Assembly (NCBI GenBank): GCA_033557685.1
Contig: JAWQRN010000558.1
Location: forward strand, 1 to 28,429
Reading direction: 5' to 3'
Length of the DNA: 28,429 nucleotides
DNA from: Sperchopsis tessellata
Taxonomy: Eukaryota; Arthropoda; Insecta; Coleoptera; Hydrophilidae
This document shows positions 21,001 to 27,845 of the stretch, in pieces; positions within the stretch are counted from its first letter, which is position 1, and every line of letters begins with the position of its first letter. Under the pieces are notes generated by a model that did not search any database, was not told the origin of the DNA, and worked only from the letters and a program-made list of their open reading frames with translations. Both the position numbers and the translations under genes were made by a program.

Positions 21001-22515
21001 TAAGGTGAAATTGAGAAAGCCCTTATTTAATATACAAGCAAGCTTGAACGCAAATATGGGATTAAGAATTTTCTGTTAATTAAATGACATTACATACATT
21101 AATATATTAAAATAGGTCACCAAAATATCTGCTAATGCAATGGCCAAAACTACCATCAATTTTGGTAAACATATCTTAGAAGTTCGTAGTTACAATTAAA
21201 ACAGAACTAGTACTTTTCCATGGTACCTTAAACATTATAGTCCAAATAGAGAAAAAAAGTGAAATCTACGTCTTACCTGACTGCACTGTTGGCAAGACTC
21301 TCCGTATCGAGCCCAATAATCATCCTTGCAAAACAACAGACCATCCTTTTCAAAGTACCAATTTGATAATGCTGCATCACAAGCCGAGCACCTACAAAAA
21401 AAATGTAATAAAAATGAGTCACCTTAGTCACTCCCAAAATATATAATTTCCAAAATACCTGAAACATTCCATATGCCATTCCTGTCCAAGAGCTGATATG
21501 AACTCCTCATCATCCAAAACATTCAGACAGCCAGAACAGACTGCCTCCGAATGGTACACTTCATCTTCACCTAGGAATAACAATACGAAATTAGTCTAGT
21601 GTGAACCACTCTCCAAAATCATCACAAAATACAACTTGTTTTGACTCTAAAAGCTTGAATATACATTTTTTTCACTATAAATTTCTCTAATACAAATTTT
21701 TCCTGAAGGAAAGCCTTTTTAGTTTAAGTTTTAACAAGGAAATAAAGTCATGTTTTTTGTTTGACATTTCTTTGGAGAACTGTCATCCCACGCAGTATTT
21801 TCTTGTTTACAATAATTAAATAACAATAAACACAGTTGAAAATGAAAAATAAACAATTTTGATGAGTCTCTGCTAGATAACTAGTACTTGTTACATATAA
21901 TTCATATATAACTTACTTATTTCGACTTGTTCTAACATTTTCATCACATCTTTACATCTGCCATCACGTTTATTAGAATTAAAGACAGTTTTACACTGGG
22001 GAAATTCCACTACTTCCTCAAGGTCTACAAGATTTTAAATGATGTAAATAAAAATCCAACATCTGATTGGAGCGGGGTTATTTGAATTTTGTAAACAATA
22101 TTTTTAGTTTATTGCTAATTTGCAATTTTTTACGAGGAGAACGATTTATAATTGTTTCCAAAATAATTATTTTGTATTTACGTTTCAATTTTGATGTAGG
22201 TGCATCGTACTGTAGCTAAAGCAATAACCACCTTTCCTTATTCTAGAAAGCAACAAATATTTTACTTTTTATTGCAAAATTAATTTGAATATCTTCGTTT
22301 TAGAGAGGTATATTTACTAGAGCATTCAATTTAATGCAGGCTTCAGTTGCATAACATTTTAATTGTTTATATTTGTGCAGTTGTATAATATGGTAGAATC
22401 AAAATTGCATTAGACAATAAACAAATGCTTTTCGTAAAAACGATTATTATCGGCAATATATTTTTTTTTTATTAGGTATATAAGTGTTTTATTTTAAATA
22501 TATTTACTTACCCAT
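9630..22515 (-). CDS. LIMK1: LIM-domain kinase (LIMK1), 13 coding exons, 1,508 aa
   Basis: Spliced gene on the minus strand. Exons (5' to 3'): 22515-22512, 22024-21917, 21570-21459, 21391-21277, 20963-20833, 20664-20497, 18902-18770, 15580-15150, 14808-14580, 14381-14124, 12999-12766, 12293-12139, 12078-9630. All junctions are GT-AG and in phase; the total is 4,527 bases. Domains: LIM1 49-99, LIM2 108-160, PDZ about 181-263, kinase about 431-710, disordered tail to 1508. Kinase residues: Gly loop G439/G441/G444, Lys461, HRD Asp553 within HRDLNSHN, DFG Asp571, activation-loop Thr608 in KKRYTVVG (equivalent to human LIMK1 Thr508). All three catalytic residues are present, so the enzyme should be active. 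By family knowledge it phosphorylates cofilin/ADF after activation by PAK or ROCK. Vertebrate LIMKs are about 640 residues; a long tail is known in insect LIMK. The domain order with a single gene suggests the insect LIMK rather than TESK, which lacks LIM and PDZ. Least certain: the first exon. Confidence 0.93.
11067..11360 (-). repeat. LIMK1: 18-bp tandem repeat encoding 16 hexapeptides in the LIMK1 tail
   Basis: 98 residues (933-1030) resolve into sixteen 6-residue units with one two-residue insert (Gly-Cys) after unit 7. Typical units are KCNSGS, KCNSES, KCSSGS, QCNSGS, QSNPDS and KSNSEN. The approximate consensus is (K/Q/N)-(C/S)-N-S-(G/E)-S. Nine contiguous units follow the insert. The DNA keeps the 18-base period but units have diverged by substitution, so the array is old. 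Function unknown. Confidence 0.85.
12139..12293 (-). CDS. LIMK1: LIMK1 coding exon 12 (kinase C-lobe)
   Basis: Acceptor TTTTCAG, donor AG/GTAAGA. Reads IIGRVQADPDFLPRSNDFGL, then a Cys-containing segment FCTSCPEPFYKVAFLCTDLN ending PDKR, aligned with human IIGRVNADPDYLPRTMDFGLN and CCDLDPEKRP. No in-frame ATG of its own. Confidence 0.95.
12540..12690 (-). mobile_element. tRNA-derived SINE in LIMK1 intron 11
   Basis: On the minus strand from about 12687: GCCTCGGTAGCCGTATATG and GTTAGAGCG form an A-box-like region, and GAGTTCGATTCCCAG at about 12620-12606 is a good B box. A short AT-rich body follows. The acceptor stem does not pair, and the spacing between boxes is longer than in a normal tRNA, so this is a retroposed tRNA-like head, not a tRNA gene. 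It is in sense orientation with respect to LIMK1. It differs from the SINE at 1645. Boundaries approximate. Confidence 0.6.
12766..12999 (-). CDS. LIMK1: LIMK1 coding exon 11 (activation loop)
   Basis: Acceptor CTTTAG, donor GAA/GTATGT. Residues 564-641. VVVADFGLAR gives the DFG Asp571. The activation loop is long and basic (RRVSPKGPL…RRQERKKRYT) before VVGNPYWMAPEM, as in LIMKs. Thr608 aligns with the PAK/ROCK target of human LIMK1. YDEKVDIFSFGIVLCE is the conserved helix-F segment. Confidence 0.97.
13168..13797. mobile_element. hAT-like non-autonomous element in LIMK1 intron 10
   Basis: The left end CAAGGGTGGGCAAACTTTTC followed by CCGAGAGCTGCATGG resembles hAT-superfamily termini (CAGGGGTGGGCAAACTTTTT…GAGCCGCATGG). 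About 630 bp to the right, the reverse complement reads CAATATGGGCAAACTATAG, a weak inverted match. A clean 8-bp target duplication was not found. The left end is convincing; the right end is tentative. It encloses the MITE at 13244-13554. Confidence 0.45.
13244..13554. mobile_element. Hairpin MITE with TA duplication, nested in intron 10
   Basis: Left end TATATTAAAACGAGAGAGTGGCC; the reverse complement of the right end is nearly identical (one mismatch in the first 24 bases). The inverted match extends inward through GACGCCATTTT on both sides (left about 13306, right about 13512), so arms of about 80 bp fold on each other in an element of about 310 bp. The outer TA on each side is consistent with a TA target duplication, hence a Tc1/mariner-type origin. 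No coding capacity. Confidence 0.7.
14124..14381 (-). CDS. LIMK1: LIMK1 coding exon 10 (kinase hinge and catalytic loop)
   Basis: Acceptor TTCCAG, donor GAG/GTACGT. Residues 478-563. Contains NVLRFIGVLYKERRLHLVTE, the hinge, VSFAKDIAAGMAYLHSMNII and the catalytic loop HRDLNSHNCLV, which is specific to the LIMK/TESK family (Asn-Ser-His-Asn after HRDL). Catalytic base Asp553. Confidence 0.97.
14580..14808 (-). CDS. LIMK1: LIMK1 coding exon 9 (kinase N-lobe)
   Basis: Acceptor TTTATAG, donor GAA/GTAAGT. Residues 401-477. After RPPQRVFRASDLVKGELLG comes the Gly-rich loop GQGFFGQVFKV, then EVMVLKEL with the ATP-binding Lys461, and a helix-C-like segment RVDEEAQKNFLKE, close to human RFDEETQRTFLKE. 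Confidence 0.96.
15150..15580 (-). CDS. LIMK1: LIMK1 coding exon 8 (PDZ end and Ser/Arg-rich linker)
   Basis: Acceptor TTTCTAG, donor GA/GTATGT. Begins LTIEHDP, the last PDZ strand (human LTLEHDP). The remaining 130 residues (about 265-400) are low-complexity, rich in Ser, Asn, Lys and Arg, with basic-Ser clusters such as SRRKPSYP, TRSRQLRRKNNLSENRQSLD and ERSSSMSRLLDE. In the family this linker is phosphorylated and holds regulatory sites; no specific site is claimed here. Confidence 0.9.
16085..16590 (+). mobile_element. Jockey-like LINE 3' fragment nested in the RTE-like copy
   Basis: The segment reads LYKMYWLTGQRSQLSRESKV, then LVYKTILKPIWTL, FLTKILRTIYDIPQYIRNKK and NNHPNQLATELV, the C-terminal signature of Jockey-type LINEs (LYWLLGR.SKLS..NK..IYK.ILKPIWTYG, then NHPN.LA..LL). 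About 17 residues after PIWT are deleted (the YGIQLWG segment). It sits between the ALKN and APREDG parts of the surrounding RTE-like ORF, which it interrupts. It ends in AT-rich sequence with A runs near 16560-16585, fitting a 3' end. Exact target duplication not resolved. Confidence 0.7.
17424..18224. mobile_element. pogo/Tigger-like DNA transposon remnant (801 bp) inside the LINE
   Basis: The ends are CAGTGAACCCTCGATCTAAC on the left and the inverted CAGTGAACCCTTGATCTAAC on the right (one mismatch in 20), directly flanked by TA at 17422-17423 and 18225-18226. The CAGT…ACCC terminus with TA duplication is characteristic of pogo/Tigger-type elements. Sub-terminal repeats of GTCCGTTAAAT occur near the right end (18170-18205) and a GTTCGTTAAATGGG/GTCCGTAAAAT pair near the left. 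No transposase reading frame is visible. The LINE ORF is interrupted at the TA and resumes on the far side, so the insertion is younger than the LINE. Confidence 0.85.
18770..18902 (-). CDS. LIMK1: LIMK1 coding exon 7 (second half of PDZ)
   Basis: Acceptor TTTTTAG, donor CAG/GTGGGT. Reads LDVNNDLMSLHIGDRILEIN, then GTPVKDTSLENVENLIRYSD, matching the human LIMK1 PDZ segment (IHVGDRILEINGTPI). The donor lies only about 35 bases from the 3' microsatellite of the LINE inserted in intron 7. Confidence 0.95.
19064..19617. mobile_element. Non-autonomous element with about 70-bp inverted ends in intron 6
   Basis: Left end GAACAATATTGAGGTTGAATC, and the reverse complement of the right end begins GAACAAAATTAAGGTTGAATC. 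The similarity continues inward about 70 bases (CCAAA.GA, ATTAAT, TTGGAAA.TAAA on both sides). Total length about 554 bp. Coding capacity is not evident; two small open frames inside look accidental. The superfamily and target duplication are unresolved. It lies in the intron that splits the PDZ domain. Confidence 0.65.
20497..20664 (-). CDS. LIMK1: LIMK1 coding exon 6 (end of LIM2, first half of PDZ)
   Basis: Acceptor TTTTAG, donor CA/GTAAGT. Completes LIM2 with Cys157-x2-Cys160. A basic linker follows, then the PDZ start PHSIRLVEIP (about 180-189) and KGIKLSADP, which lies where the GLGF-type carboxylate loop is expected. The exon is bounded on the 3' side by the 1.6 kb intron that carries a transposable element. 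Confidence 0.9.
20833..20963 (-). CDS. LIMK1: LIMK1 coding exon 5 (LIM2)
   Basis: Acceptor TTTTTAG, donor TG/GTAAGA. Encodes residues 114-157 with His128-x2-Cys131-x2-Cys134-x2-Cys137 and the FIGDGDSYALVERSKLYC block typical of LIMK LIM2. The last Cys codon is split over the intron. The wide 19-residue spacing before Cys157 is the LIMK pattern. Confidence 0.95.
21277..21391 (-). CDS. LIMK1: LIMK1 coding exon 4 (end of LIM1, start of LIM2)
   Basis: Acceptor TTTGTAG, donor CAG/GTAAGA. Second zinc site of LIM1: Cys76-x2-Cys79-x16-Cys96-x2-Asp99. LIM2 then starts with Cys108-x2-Cys111 after YWARYGESC, almost identical to the human LIMK1 linker between the two LIM domains (YWARYGESC). Confidence 0.95.
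21459..21570 (-). CDS. LIMK1: LIMK1 coding exon 3 (first half of LIM1)
   Basis: Acceptor CCTAG, donor AG/GTATTT. Encodes residues 38-75 and the first zinc site of LIM1: Cys49-x2-Cys52-x17-His70-x2-Cys73, with the conserved Trp69 before the His. The 67-base intron to the next exon is the shortest but one in the gene. Confidence 0.93.
21917..22024 (-). CDS. LIMK1: LIMK1 coding exon 2 (N-terminal leader before LIM1)
   Basis: Acceptor TTGTAG, donor A/GTAAGT. Encodes about residues 2-37, reading LEEVVEFPQC, then KTVFNSNKRDGRC and KDVMKMLEQVEI. It has two Cys but no zinc-finger spacing. I recognise no domain. It is accepted because the phases on both sides fit and the frame is open throughout. Confidence 0.75.
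22512..22515 (-). CDS. LIMK1: LIMK1 coding exon 1 (start codon, ATGG)
   Basis: The minus strand reads CAAGAATGG followed directly by the donor GTAAGTAA. Only ATG plus one G is coding, leaving phase 1, which exactly fits the phase needed by the next exon (…AC CTT GAG), giving Met-Asp-Leu-Glu-Glu. The context has A at -3 and G at +4, a good translation-start context. The 5' UTR would continue to the right; a possible acceptor TAG lies 11 bases before the ATG. Upstream is LINE-derived sequence, and no promoter was identified. Another first exon further right cannot be excluded. Confidence 0.6.
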
Positions 22516-22574
22516 TCTTGAATACCTACTTCGTTTTTTTATGATTTTTTGTTTCGAATGTAAACTGTTTTTCT

Positions 22575-22740
22575 AAAAGATGTATCCTGCAGACATTTGT
22601 ATTAGGCCAATATCTCTTTATGATATTTATGAATGACCTACCTACAGATGTTGTGGAGCTGATGACACTGTGATCTAGAGACAACTTTAGATATAATATC
22701 GTAGGACTTTTAAACATGATTGGCTTGATCATAACAGCTT
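22575..22740 (+). mobile_element. LINE reverse transcriptase scrap upstream of LIMK1 exon 1
   Basis: The plus strand reads FVLGQYLFMIFMNDLP (about 22595-22645), corresponding to SVLGPLLFMIFMNDLP of non-LTR reverse transcriptases, and after a deletion ADDTV (about 22660) of the catalytic motif. It is short and frame-broken. It begins about 60 bases from the proposed LIMK1 start codon, in antisense orientation, so any LIMK1 5' UTR extending that way would run through it. Confidence 0.65.
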
Positions 22741-23009
22741 GAAAACAAACACAGTCTAGACAACCATTGTAGAGTATTTTGCACTAGCATATAATTACTA
22801 TTTCTTCTAATTTGTGAATATCTAAAATCTGTCATTAACATTTTGGATACTATGAATGAGAATGTTTGTTGGAGGCCATATGCATGTAGAGGATGTATGA
22901 ATAAATGTTAAAAATGTTTTTTTTTTTTTGGTGAACTACCAACCAAGCCAGACATCCAGTTGCATGTATTAGAGTATATTCTGTCTTCATTTAAGGATCA
23001 TTAAAGAAA

Positions 23010-23400
23010 CAAGTAACCTCCTCGCCATGCGGAGTCTCAAACGGAAGTTAAATGTACATCTGATGCTATAATATCATTAATGAATTATGTGTACCACACT
23101 TCCGAACATCATAGGAACTGTAGTGTCCTGTTCTGTGACATGAATAAGGCATTTGACACTATGTCACAACAAATCCTTTAGTAAAAAACTTCAATATTTT
23201 GGCTTATGGGGGGCTGTTCTAAAGGTCTTTTATTAATTTTTGAAAAATAGATTGAAGCACATGTTTGTTAACGGGAGAAAAAGGTGTATGAAGAAAATAT
23301 ATAGAGATGTCTCGTAAAGCTCGATGTTGGGGAGTTCTTTTTTTCTAGTATTTATTAACTATTTCAAAGTAAGCTGGGCGTGCAATTGAGGGGCATCCAT
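23010..23400 (+). mobile_element. LINE reverse transcriptase fragment
   Basis: LFCDMNKAFDTMSQQIL at about 23125-23180 matches the palm motif LFCDLSKAFDCVSHDIL with the first catalytic Asp. In shifted frames it is followed by YFGLWG, INF.K.R, MFVNGRK and a motif near 23310-23345 where GVPQGSVLGP would be expected. Upstream, near 23010-23120, a decayed segment reads ALMNYVYHTSEHHRNC-like. Clade not assigned. It is probably a different copy from the scrap at 22575, because the motif order is reversed. Confidence 0.65.
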
Positions 23401-23689
23401 CTGTTGACTTCTTTATCAGAAACACCACTTACTTTGCTAAGTATCTACATACTGCACAAGATTTTAGAGACAAGAGATTGTCAGAAGATCACCATTACTG
23501 TATCATAACAAGAAATTAAATAGATATATAATTCTATTGGGTTAATATTTTGAATATCAAGACCACATTGGCCCACGATTGTACAATAAATTATCATTTG
23601 AGAGGGAGAAGTCAAATATTTTATTTTGACTTGATAATAAAATAATATGTTGATTAAGTTTTTTCTATCTTTTTAAATTCAGTTTCTCA

Positions 23690-23765
23690 AAAAATAATCT
23701 TTGTAGATCACTCTAAAGCGTACAATTGTGTCTTCCATGAGATATTATTAAGGACATTGGACTGG
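23690..23765 (+). mobile_element. Small LINE reverse transcriptase scrap
   Basis: FVDHSKAYNCVFHEILLRTL corresponds to the reverse transcriptase palm motif FVDFSKAFDCVDHEILL. It is only about 75 bases, preceded by AT-rich sequence and directly followed by sequence that reads as LINE on the opposite strand. Confidence 0.55.
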
Positions 23766-23769
23766 CATT

Positions 23770-24170
23770 ACACAGAGATTTTATAGCTTTGTTTTTGGCT
23801 CTTTGTAGTCTTTTTATATATATTTTTTAAGTTGCTCTTCTTGCATTAATCAGATATCCGATTTTCGAAGTATTGTATGCATTATAAATAGTTTCTTTTA
23901 TACTATTCGATAGCAGATTTGTTGTTCATTTTAATACTCCTAGCATTGGTGATATTGCTTTACAAATGTGGTCTGTGTGTGTATTTAGTTTAGATTGTTG
24001 ATCTATTATTAGGCTCAGGTATAATATTATGTTTACCATATTGACCTGCAGTCCGTAAATTTTTATTTGTGAGAATATCCTTGCAGATCTAATTCTCCAT
24101 AACCTTCGGATTTGTATTAGTATAAATTGGACTGGTATCACGTGCATATATGGACTGTTTCCCATCTAGA
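23770..24170 (-). mobile_element. LINE reverse transcriptase fragment, minus strand
   Basis: The minus strand frame at 24165-23926 ends with VNMVNIILYLSLIIDQQSKL, then NTHTDHICKAISPMLGVLK, a clear match to the thumb region YLGLIID..L.W..HID.I..KISPMLGVLKR of several LINE clades. Further along, decayed sequence near 23900-23780 may continue the ORF. The open frame itself is a fragment, not a gene. This is the only LINE piece here in the LIMK1 sense orientation. Confidence 0.6.
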
Positions 24171-24174
24171 TTTT

Positions 24175-25610
24175 AGTGTTTTAAATCATTTATACAGTCT
24201 TAGAATACCGTTTTAAAAAAGTTGTTTTAAGTTTTCAGTCAGTATTTTTGCTTTTTCTGTTTTGCTTATGTGAATCTTGCTTGATGTATAGGTGTATTCA
24301 TAGTTGCTTTTCCACTCGAGTTGTTTACAAATATACATATGTTTATTTATTTCAAAGGTTGTGTTTTATGTTTTGTATATGTTTTTGTACAAATGTTTAT
24401 TGTATGTATTCATACTAATATATAAATTATTTGTGAGGAAATGATGTTTGATATTTGAATGTATGGGCTTCATATAAATAACTAAAATGGGACCTATAGG
24501 AAAGTGTAGGTTTATGTATTATATAAATAAAAATCTCACAAGTTACTTATATAATTTATTGTTTCAACATTATTAACATAATTTTGAGCAAATTCTTTTA
24601 CAAAACTTCTCTCAAACGTTATCATAAGTGCCTATAAACAATAAGATATGTGTGCTAAAAACACAATTAGTCGTTTAAAATGTATATAATAACACTAATA
24701 GGAGATTATTTGTGCTTATAGATAGTATTGAGCAAAGATATTTCGTCTAAGGGGGTGCTAGCAGTTCTCACATTTAACCGTACACTAAACGTGACAACAC
24801 CTTAACTTTTTTAACTGTAAGTTGCTTTACTTACTATTATTTTTTGCATGCAAAATTTTGTTTTTGTTTGCAAACCTTTGTTATTTATTTTTTAAATATT
24901 TTCTTTGTTTTTGTCTACGAGATTTTTTGTTTTTGTTGTAGATTTTGTTTTTGTTTTTTAACAATGTTAAATGTGAAAACCACCTAAAAAGTGTTAATAT
25001 CTTGTTTATTCAAGAAGGAAGTACGTACTTTAAGGCGTAATATTATCAATAAACTGGATTCTTTAATAATAAATACAATATGTAAACGTCAGGTACAAAT
25101 CTAATTTTTATTCTCCTTAAGAAGTCTAAGCAAAAATAATTTATTTACAAAAATCACAAAAAATTTTAGAGGAAATTCGTACGATTTCTTTCCAAATATG
25201 AACAAAGACGATGAAGTAACTAAAAATTCTCTTTCGTTGTTAGTTACAAATTTTTTAACGAAGCCTTTGTTATTATTGATTAACTGAATCGAAAAGTACA
25301 AAATTTGAATAAAACATTCTAGATTTTGTTTTGTCTTTTAAATTTAATTATGTATATTGCACAGCAAAATTTCCGCACCACCCATAAAATATTCAGTAAA
25401 TGTTGTTTAGGCATTGATATCTAAGTTTTTGTCTTTTTAGTGAATTTATAAAGGGTCTAAATATACCTGTACTTTGGTTAAATTTGGTATGGTTTTGTTT
25501 TTCTGCAAAAAAAAAATGGTTCATATAAAGTATATGATTTAATCTTCTCACTATGCTTACTTTTGTTCAATTTATTTATAACATACAGTTATCTTTAACA
25601 AATAATAAAT
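24175..25610. other. AT-rich intergenic DNA with a TTTTTG low-complexity tract
   Basis: No gene recognised. The part at 24838-24965 is a low-complexity run of TTTTTG, TTTGTT and related units. Around it, CACATTTAAC (about 24769) and GTTAAATGTG (about 24966) form a short inverted pair that might bound a small element of about 200-250 bp, but the match is limited. The rest is AT-rich. A 66-codon minus-strand frame at 25101-25301 has no recognisable content. Confidence 0.45.
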
Positions 25611-25734
25611 GCAAATTTAAGGCAAAAGTGCTGCCTTATAGTCGAGGAATGTGTGAGAGTCGAAATAATTCATCTACAATTTTACACTAACTAACAAGAG
25701 GCTGATTAGAAAAAAGTTACATTTTCATATGCTT

Positions 25735-25985
25735 CCAGATTTTCTATATACACAATTCAGGTAAGCATTTGTGGGTAAATTGAAGAATGATATGCCCAAT
25801 GTAATCATGTAGAAGATGTTCGAGGTTCTGTCATGGTTTGGGCAGATATTTCTTTGGAGGGATAGACGGAACTGGCTGAATTTTAGTGTTTAGGAATGAG
25901 ATTATAAATGCTGTATGTTGCTAATATTCTTGAAATTCGTGCCCAAAATATGGGGAAGAATATTTTATTTAAGCATGACAGTGAG
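25735..25985 (+). mobile_element. Tc1-like transposase remnant
   Basis: One frame reads RFSIYTIQ at about 25737 and, with two stops in between, DVRGSVMVWADISLEG at about 25815-25862. It continues with a stop then TEL, close to the Tc1 pattern SRF.L…GGSVMVWGGIS..GRTEL. In shifted frames it is followed by FRNEIINAV (about 25890) and GKNILFKHDS (about 25950), matching the RY..EIL and GDNFLFQHDNA blocks, the latter with the second catalytic Asp. Stops and frameshifts show decay. Terminal repeats not found; the 5' part is missing or too diverged. Confidence 0.75.
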
Positions 25986-26810
25986 TACGATGATGAGGTG
26001 ATGAAAGAAATAAAAAATTTACTAAGAAATGAGGCACTAGGCCCTGATGAGATTAAAGCAGAAGTAGATAAAGAAATTAGCAATATAACTGTAAATACAA
26101 TCACAAAGCTAATAAAAGTGGCAAGCAGGAAGAAAGGGACCAACCAAACAATTGCAGACCAATCTCATCAATCTGTGCGTTTGGTAAAATAATAACTAGT
26201 GGACGATGCAGTACCTGAAGCGCATAAATTTCATTATTAAATGGTAATATGTGTTTCAGAAAACGACAAGTACAGTGATTGATCTTTTATGGGAAATTGA
26301 AACAGACTTAGAAAAGGAAGAATATGTTACATGTTAATATATCAAGCTAAAAAAAGCGATCATATAAACCAGATATTAAGAGGAAAATATATGCAGATGG
26401 TACATGCCTGGTCTACAGGAATAAAAATTGTAAGAACATGGAAAATTATATAAACACAAACTTAACAAATCCGAAATCCTACTTACAATAAACATAGTGA
26501 AAACTAATTATATAACATATGTTCAAGAAAAGAAACCACCAACTCAGATGTCAGTTAAAATTTATAACAAAGAAATAAAGCAAGTAATCATACAAAATAT
26601 CTAAGCCTAATAATGAATAAAAAACTAAGTTGGAATAAAAACGTAGATGTCATAAGCAAGAAAATTACGTAAATGGTGGGGCATTGAAAAGTATTTAACA
26701 CCAGAAACAACAAACACAATTGAAAATGCATTCAGATACTCAGTAATAGCATACCAAATTAACATGCGGAGAGAAACAAACAAAAAAATTGAAAAAAGAT
26801 ATAGACAATC
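25985..26810 (+). mobile_element. LINE reverse transcriptase fragment, active site lost
   Basis: DDEVMKEIKNLLRNEALGPD and EIKAEVDKEI at about 25987-26075 match the K..KA.GPD.I..E segment before the reverse transcriptase core. NCRPISSICAFGKII (about 26150-26190, shifted frame) corresponds to NYRPISLLSVFGKI. IYADGTCLVY at about 26387 is the catalytic YADDT motif with the second Asp replaced by Gly. LIMNKKLSWNKNVDVISKKI at about 26605-26665 is the thumb motif. The sequence to about 26810 may be a continuation. It joins the Tc1-like remnant without a gap. Confidence 0.75.
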
Positions 26811-27039
26811 CAAAATATAGTGATAAAGGTTATTGAAGGATTACACAAAACATCAACTAATTGGCTACATAAAAATAGAATGATAGTAGAAAACAAAATA
26901 AGATATGAGTAAATTTTAAGGATGAGGCCATCTTTAAAAAATGAAATAAAAAACAAATATAATGCGGAATCTATCGCAGGCTAAAAAAGCATTTACAACA
27001 TTAACCAGTGCTATGTGAGAACTGCTAAGAGCAAGTTGG

Positions 27040-27845
27040 GAACGAGTAGCAATTTCGATGGGTGCATTTGCTGACGACCTGGTAATTTATGGTAGAAGTG
27101 TTGAAGAGCTGCGGCAGAACGTAAGAATATGGGTTAGAGAACTGGAGAGGAAAAACGTGGCGTCAATGTAAATAAGACGAAGGTTATGATAGTAGGATGA
27201 TCAGTTGAAAGCATGCAGGTGGAAATAAATAGGCAACAACTAGAGCAAGTCTAAACTTTAAAATATTTTTGGATCAATTATAGACAGTACCGAAAAAACT
27301 GAGAGTGACGTAAATAACAGGCTTCATAGCACAGCAAATTTATATAGAGCCCTCAGTGCAGGGTTTCTGAATTGAAGGGAGATTCCTAAAGAGACAAAAT
27401 TGACAGTTTTTAAATCAGTGTATGTCCCTATACTGATATTCGGTAGTGACCTGTTGGTATTAACAGAGAGACAGAAGAGCAGGCTACAGGCGGCTGGAAT
27501 GAGATACTTTAGAAGAGTGGAGGGAGTGTCAAGGAGAATATGAAATGAAGATTTAAGAGCAAGACTGAAAGTGAACAAAGTGCAAGACAGGATTGAGGAG
27601 GGACAACTCAGGTGGTTTGGTCACTTAAATAGAATGTCCATAGAGACACAAGAGGAAGATCAACCACAAAGTGGAATACTGCGGTGTCAAGGGTGTTAAG
27701 AGTTCGGGCATTGATTGGACACAAGCACGGAGATTAACATAGGATAGGTTGGAGTGACGAAACTTTATTAGAGTGAAATAAGAAAAATTATGGATAGATA
27801 CTTCTACACCCTATAGGTAGAAGAGGAATGATAATGATGATAAAG
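27040..27845 (+). mobile_element. RTE-like LINE 3' fragment
   Basis: GAFADDLVIYGRSVEELRQN at about 27060-27120 has the catalytic FADD intact. It is followed by GVNVNKTKVMIVG (about 27160), LKYFWINY, TVFKSVYVPILIFGSDLLVL (about 27405-27460) then TERQKSRLQAAGMRYFRRVE and, after frame changes, RLKVNKVQDRIEEGQLRWFG at about 27560-27620 with HLNRM after it. This is the typical C-terminal order of RTE-like elements. The copy ends near GGAATGATAATGATGATAA (27825-27842), a short microsatellite as in the other RTE-like 3' ends here. Several stops; non-functional. Confidence 0.8.

Noticed and set aside
21392..21458. Retained 67-base intron reading through in the minus frame at 21273-21479
   Set aside because: Translation gives no LIM spacing, while splicing yields exact Cys/His spacing for LIM1.
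24747..24998. Small MITE around the TTTTTG tract
   Set aside because: Only about 10 bases of clear inverted match (CACATTTAAC/GTTAAATGTG); insufficient in AT-rich DNA.
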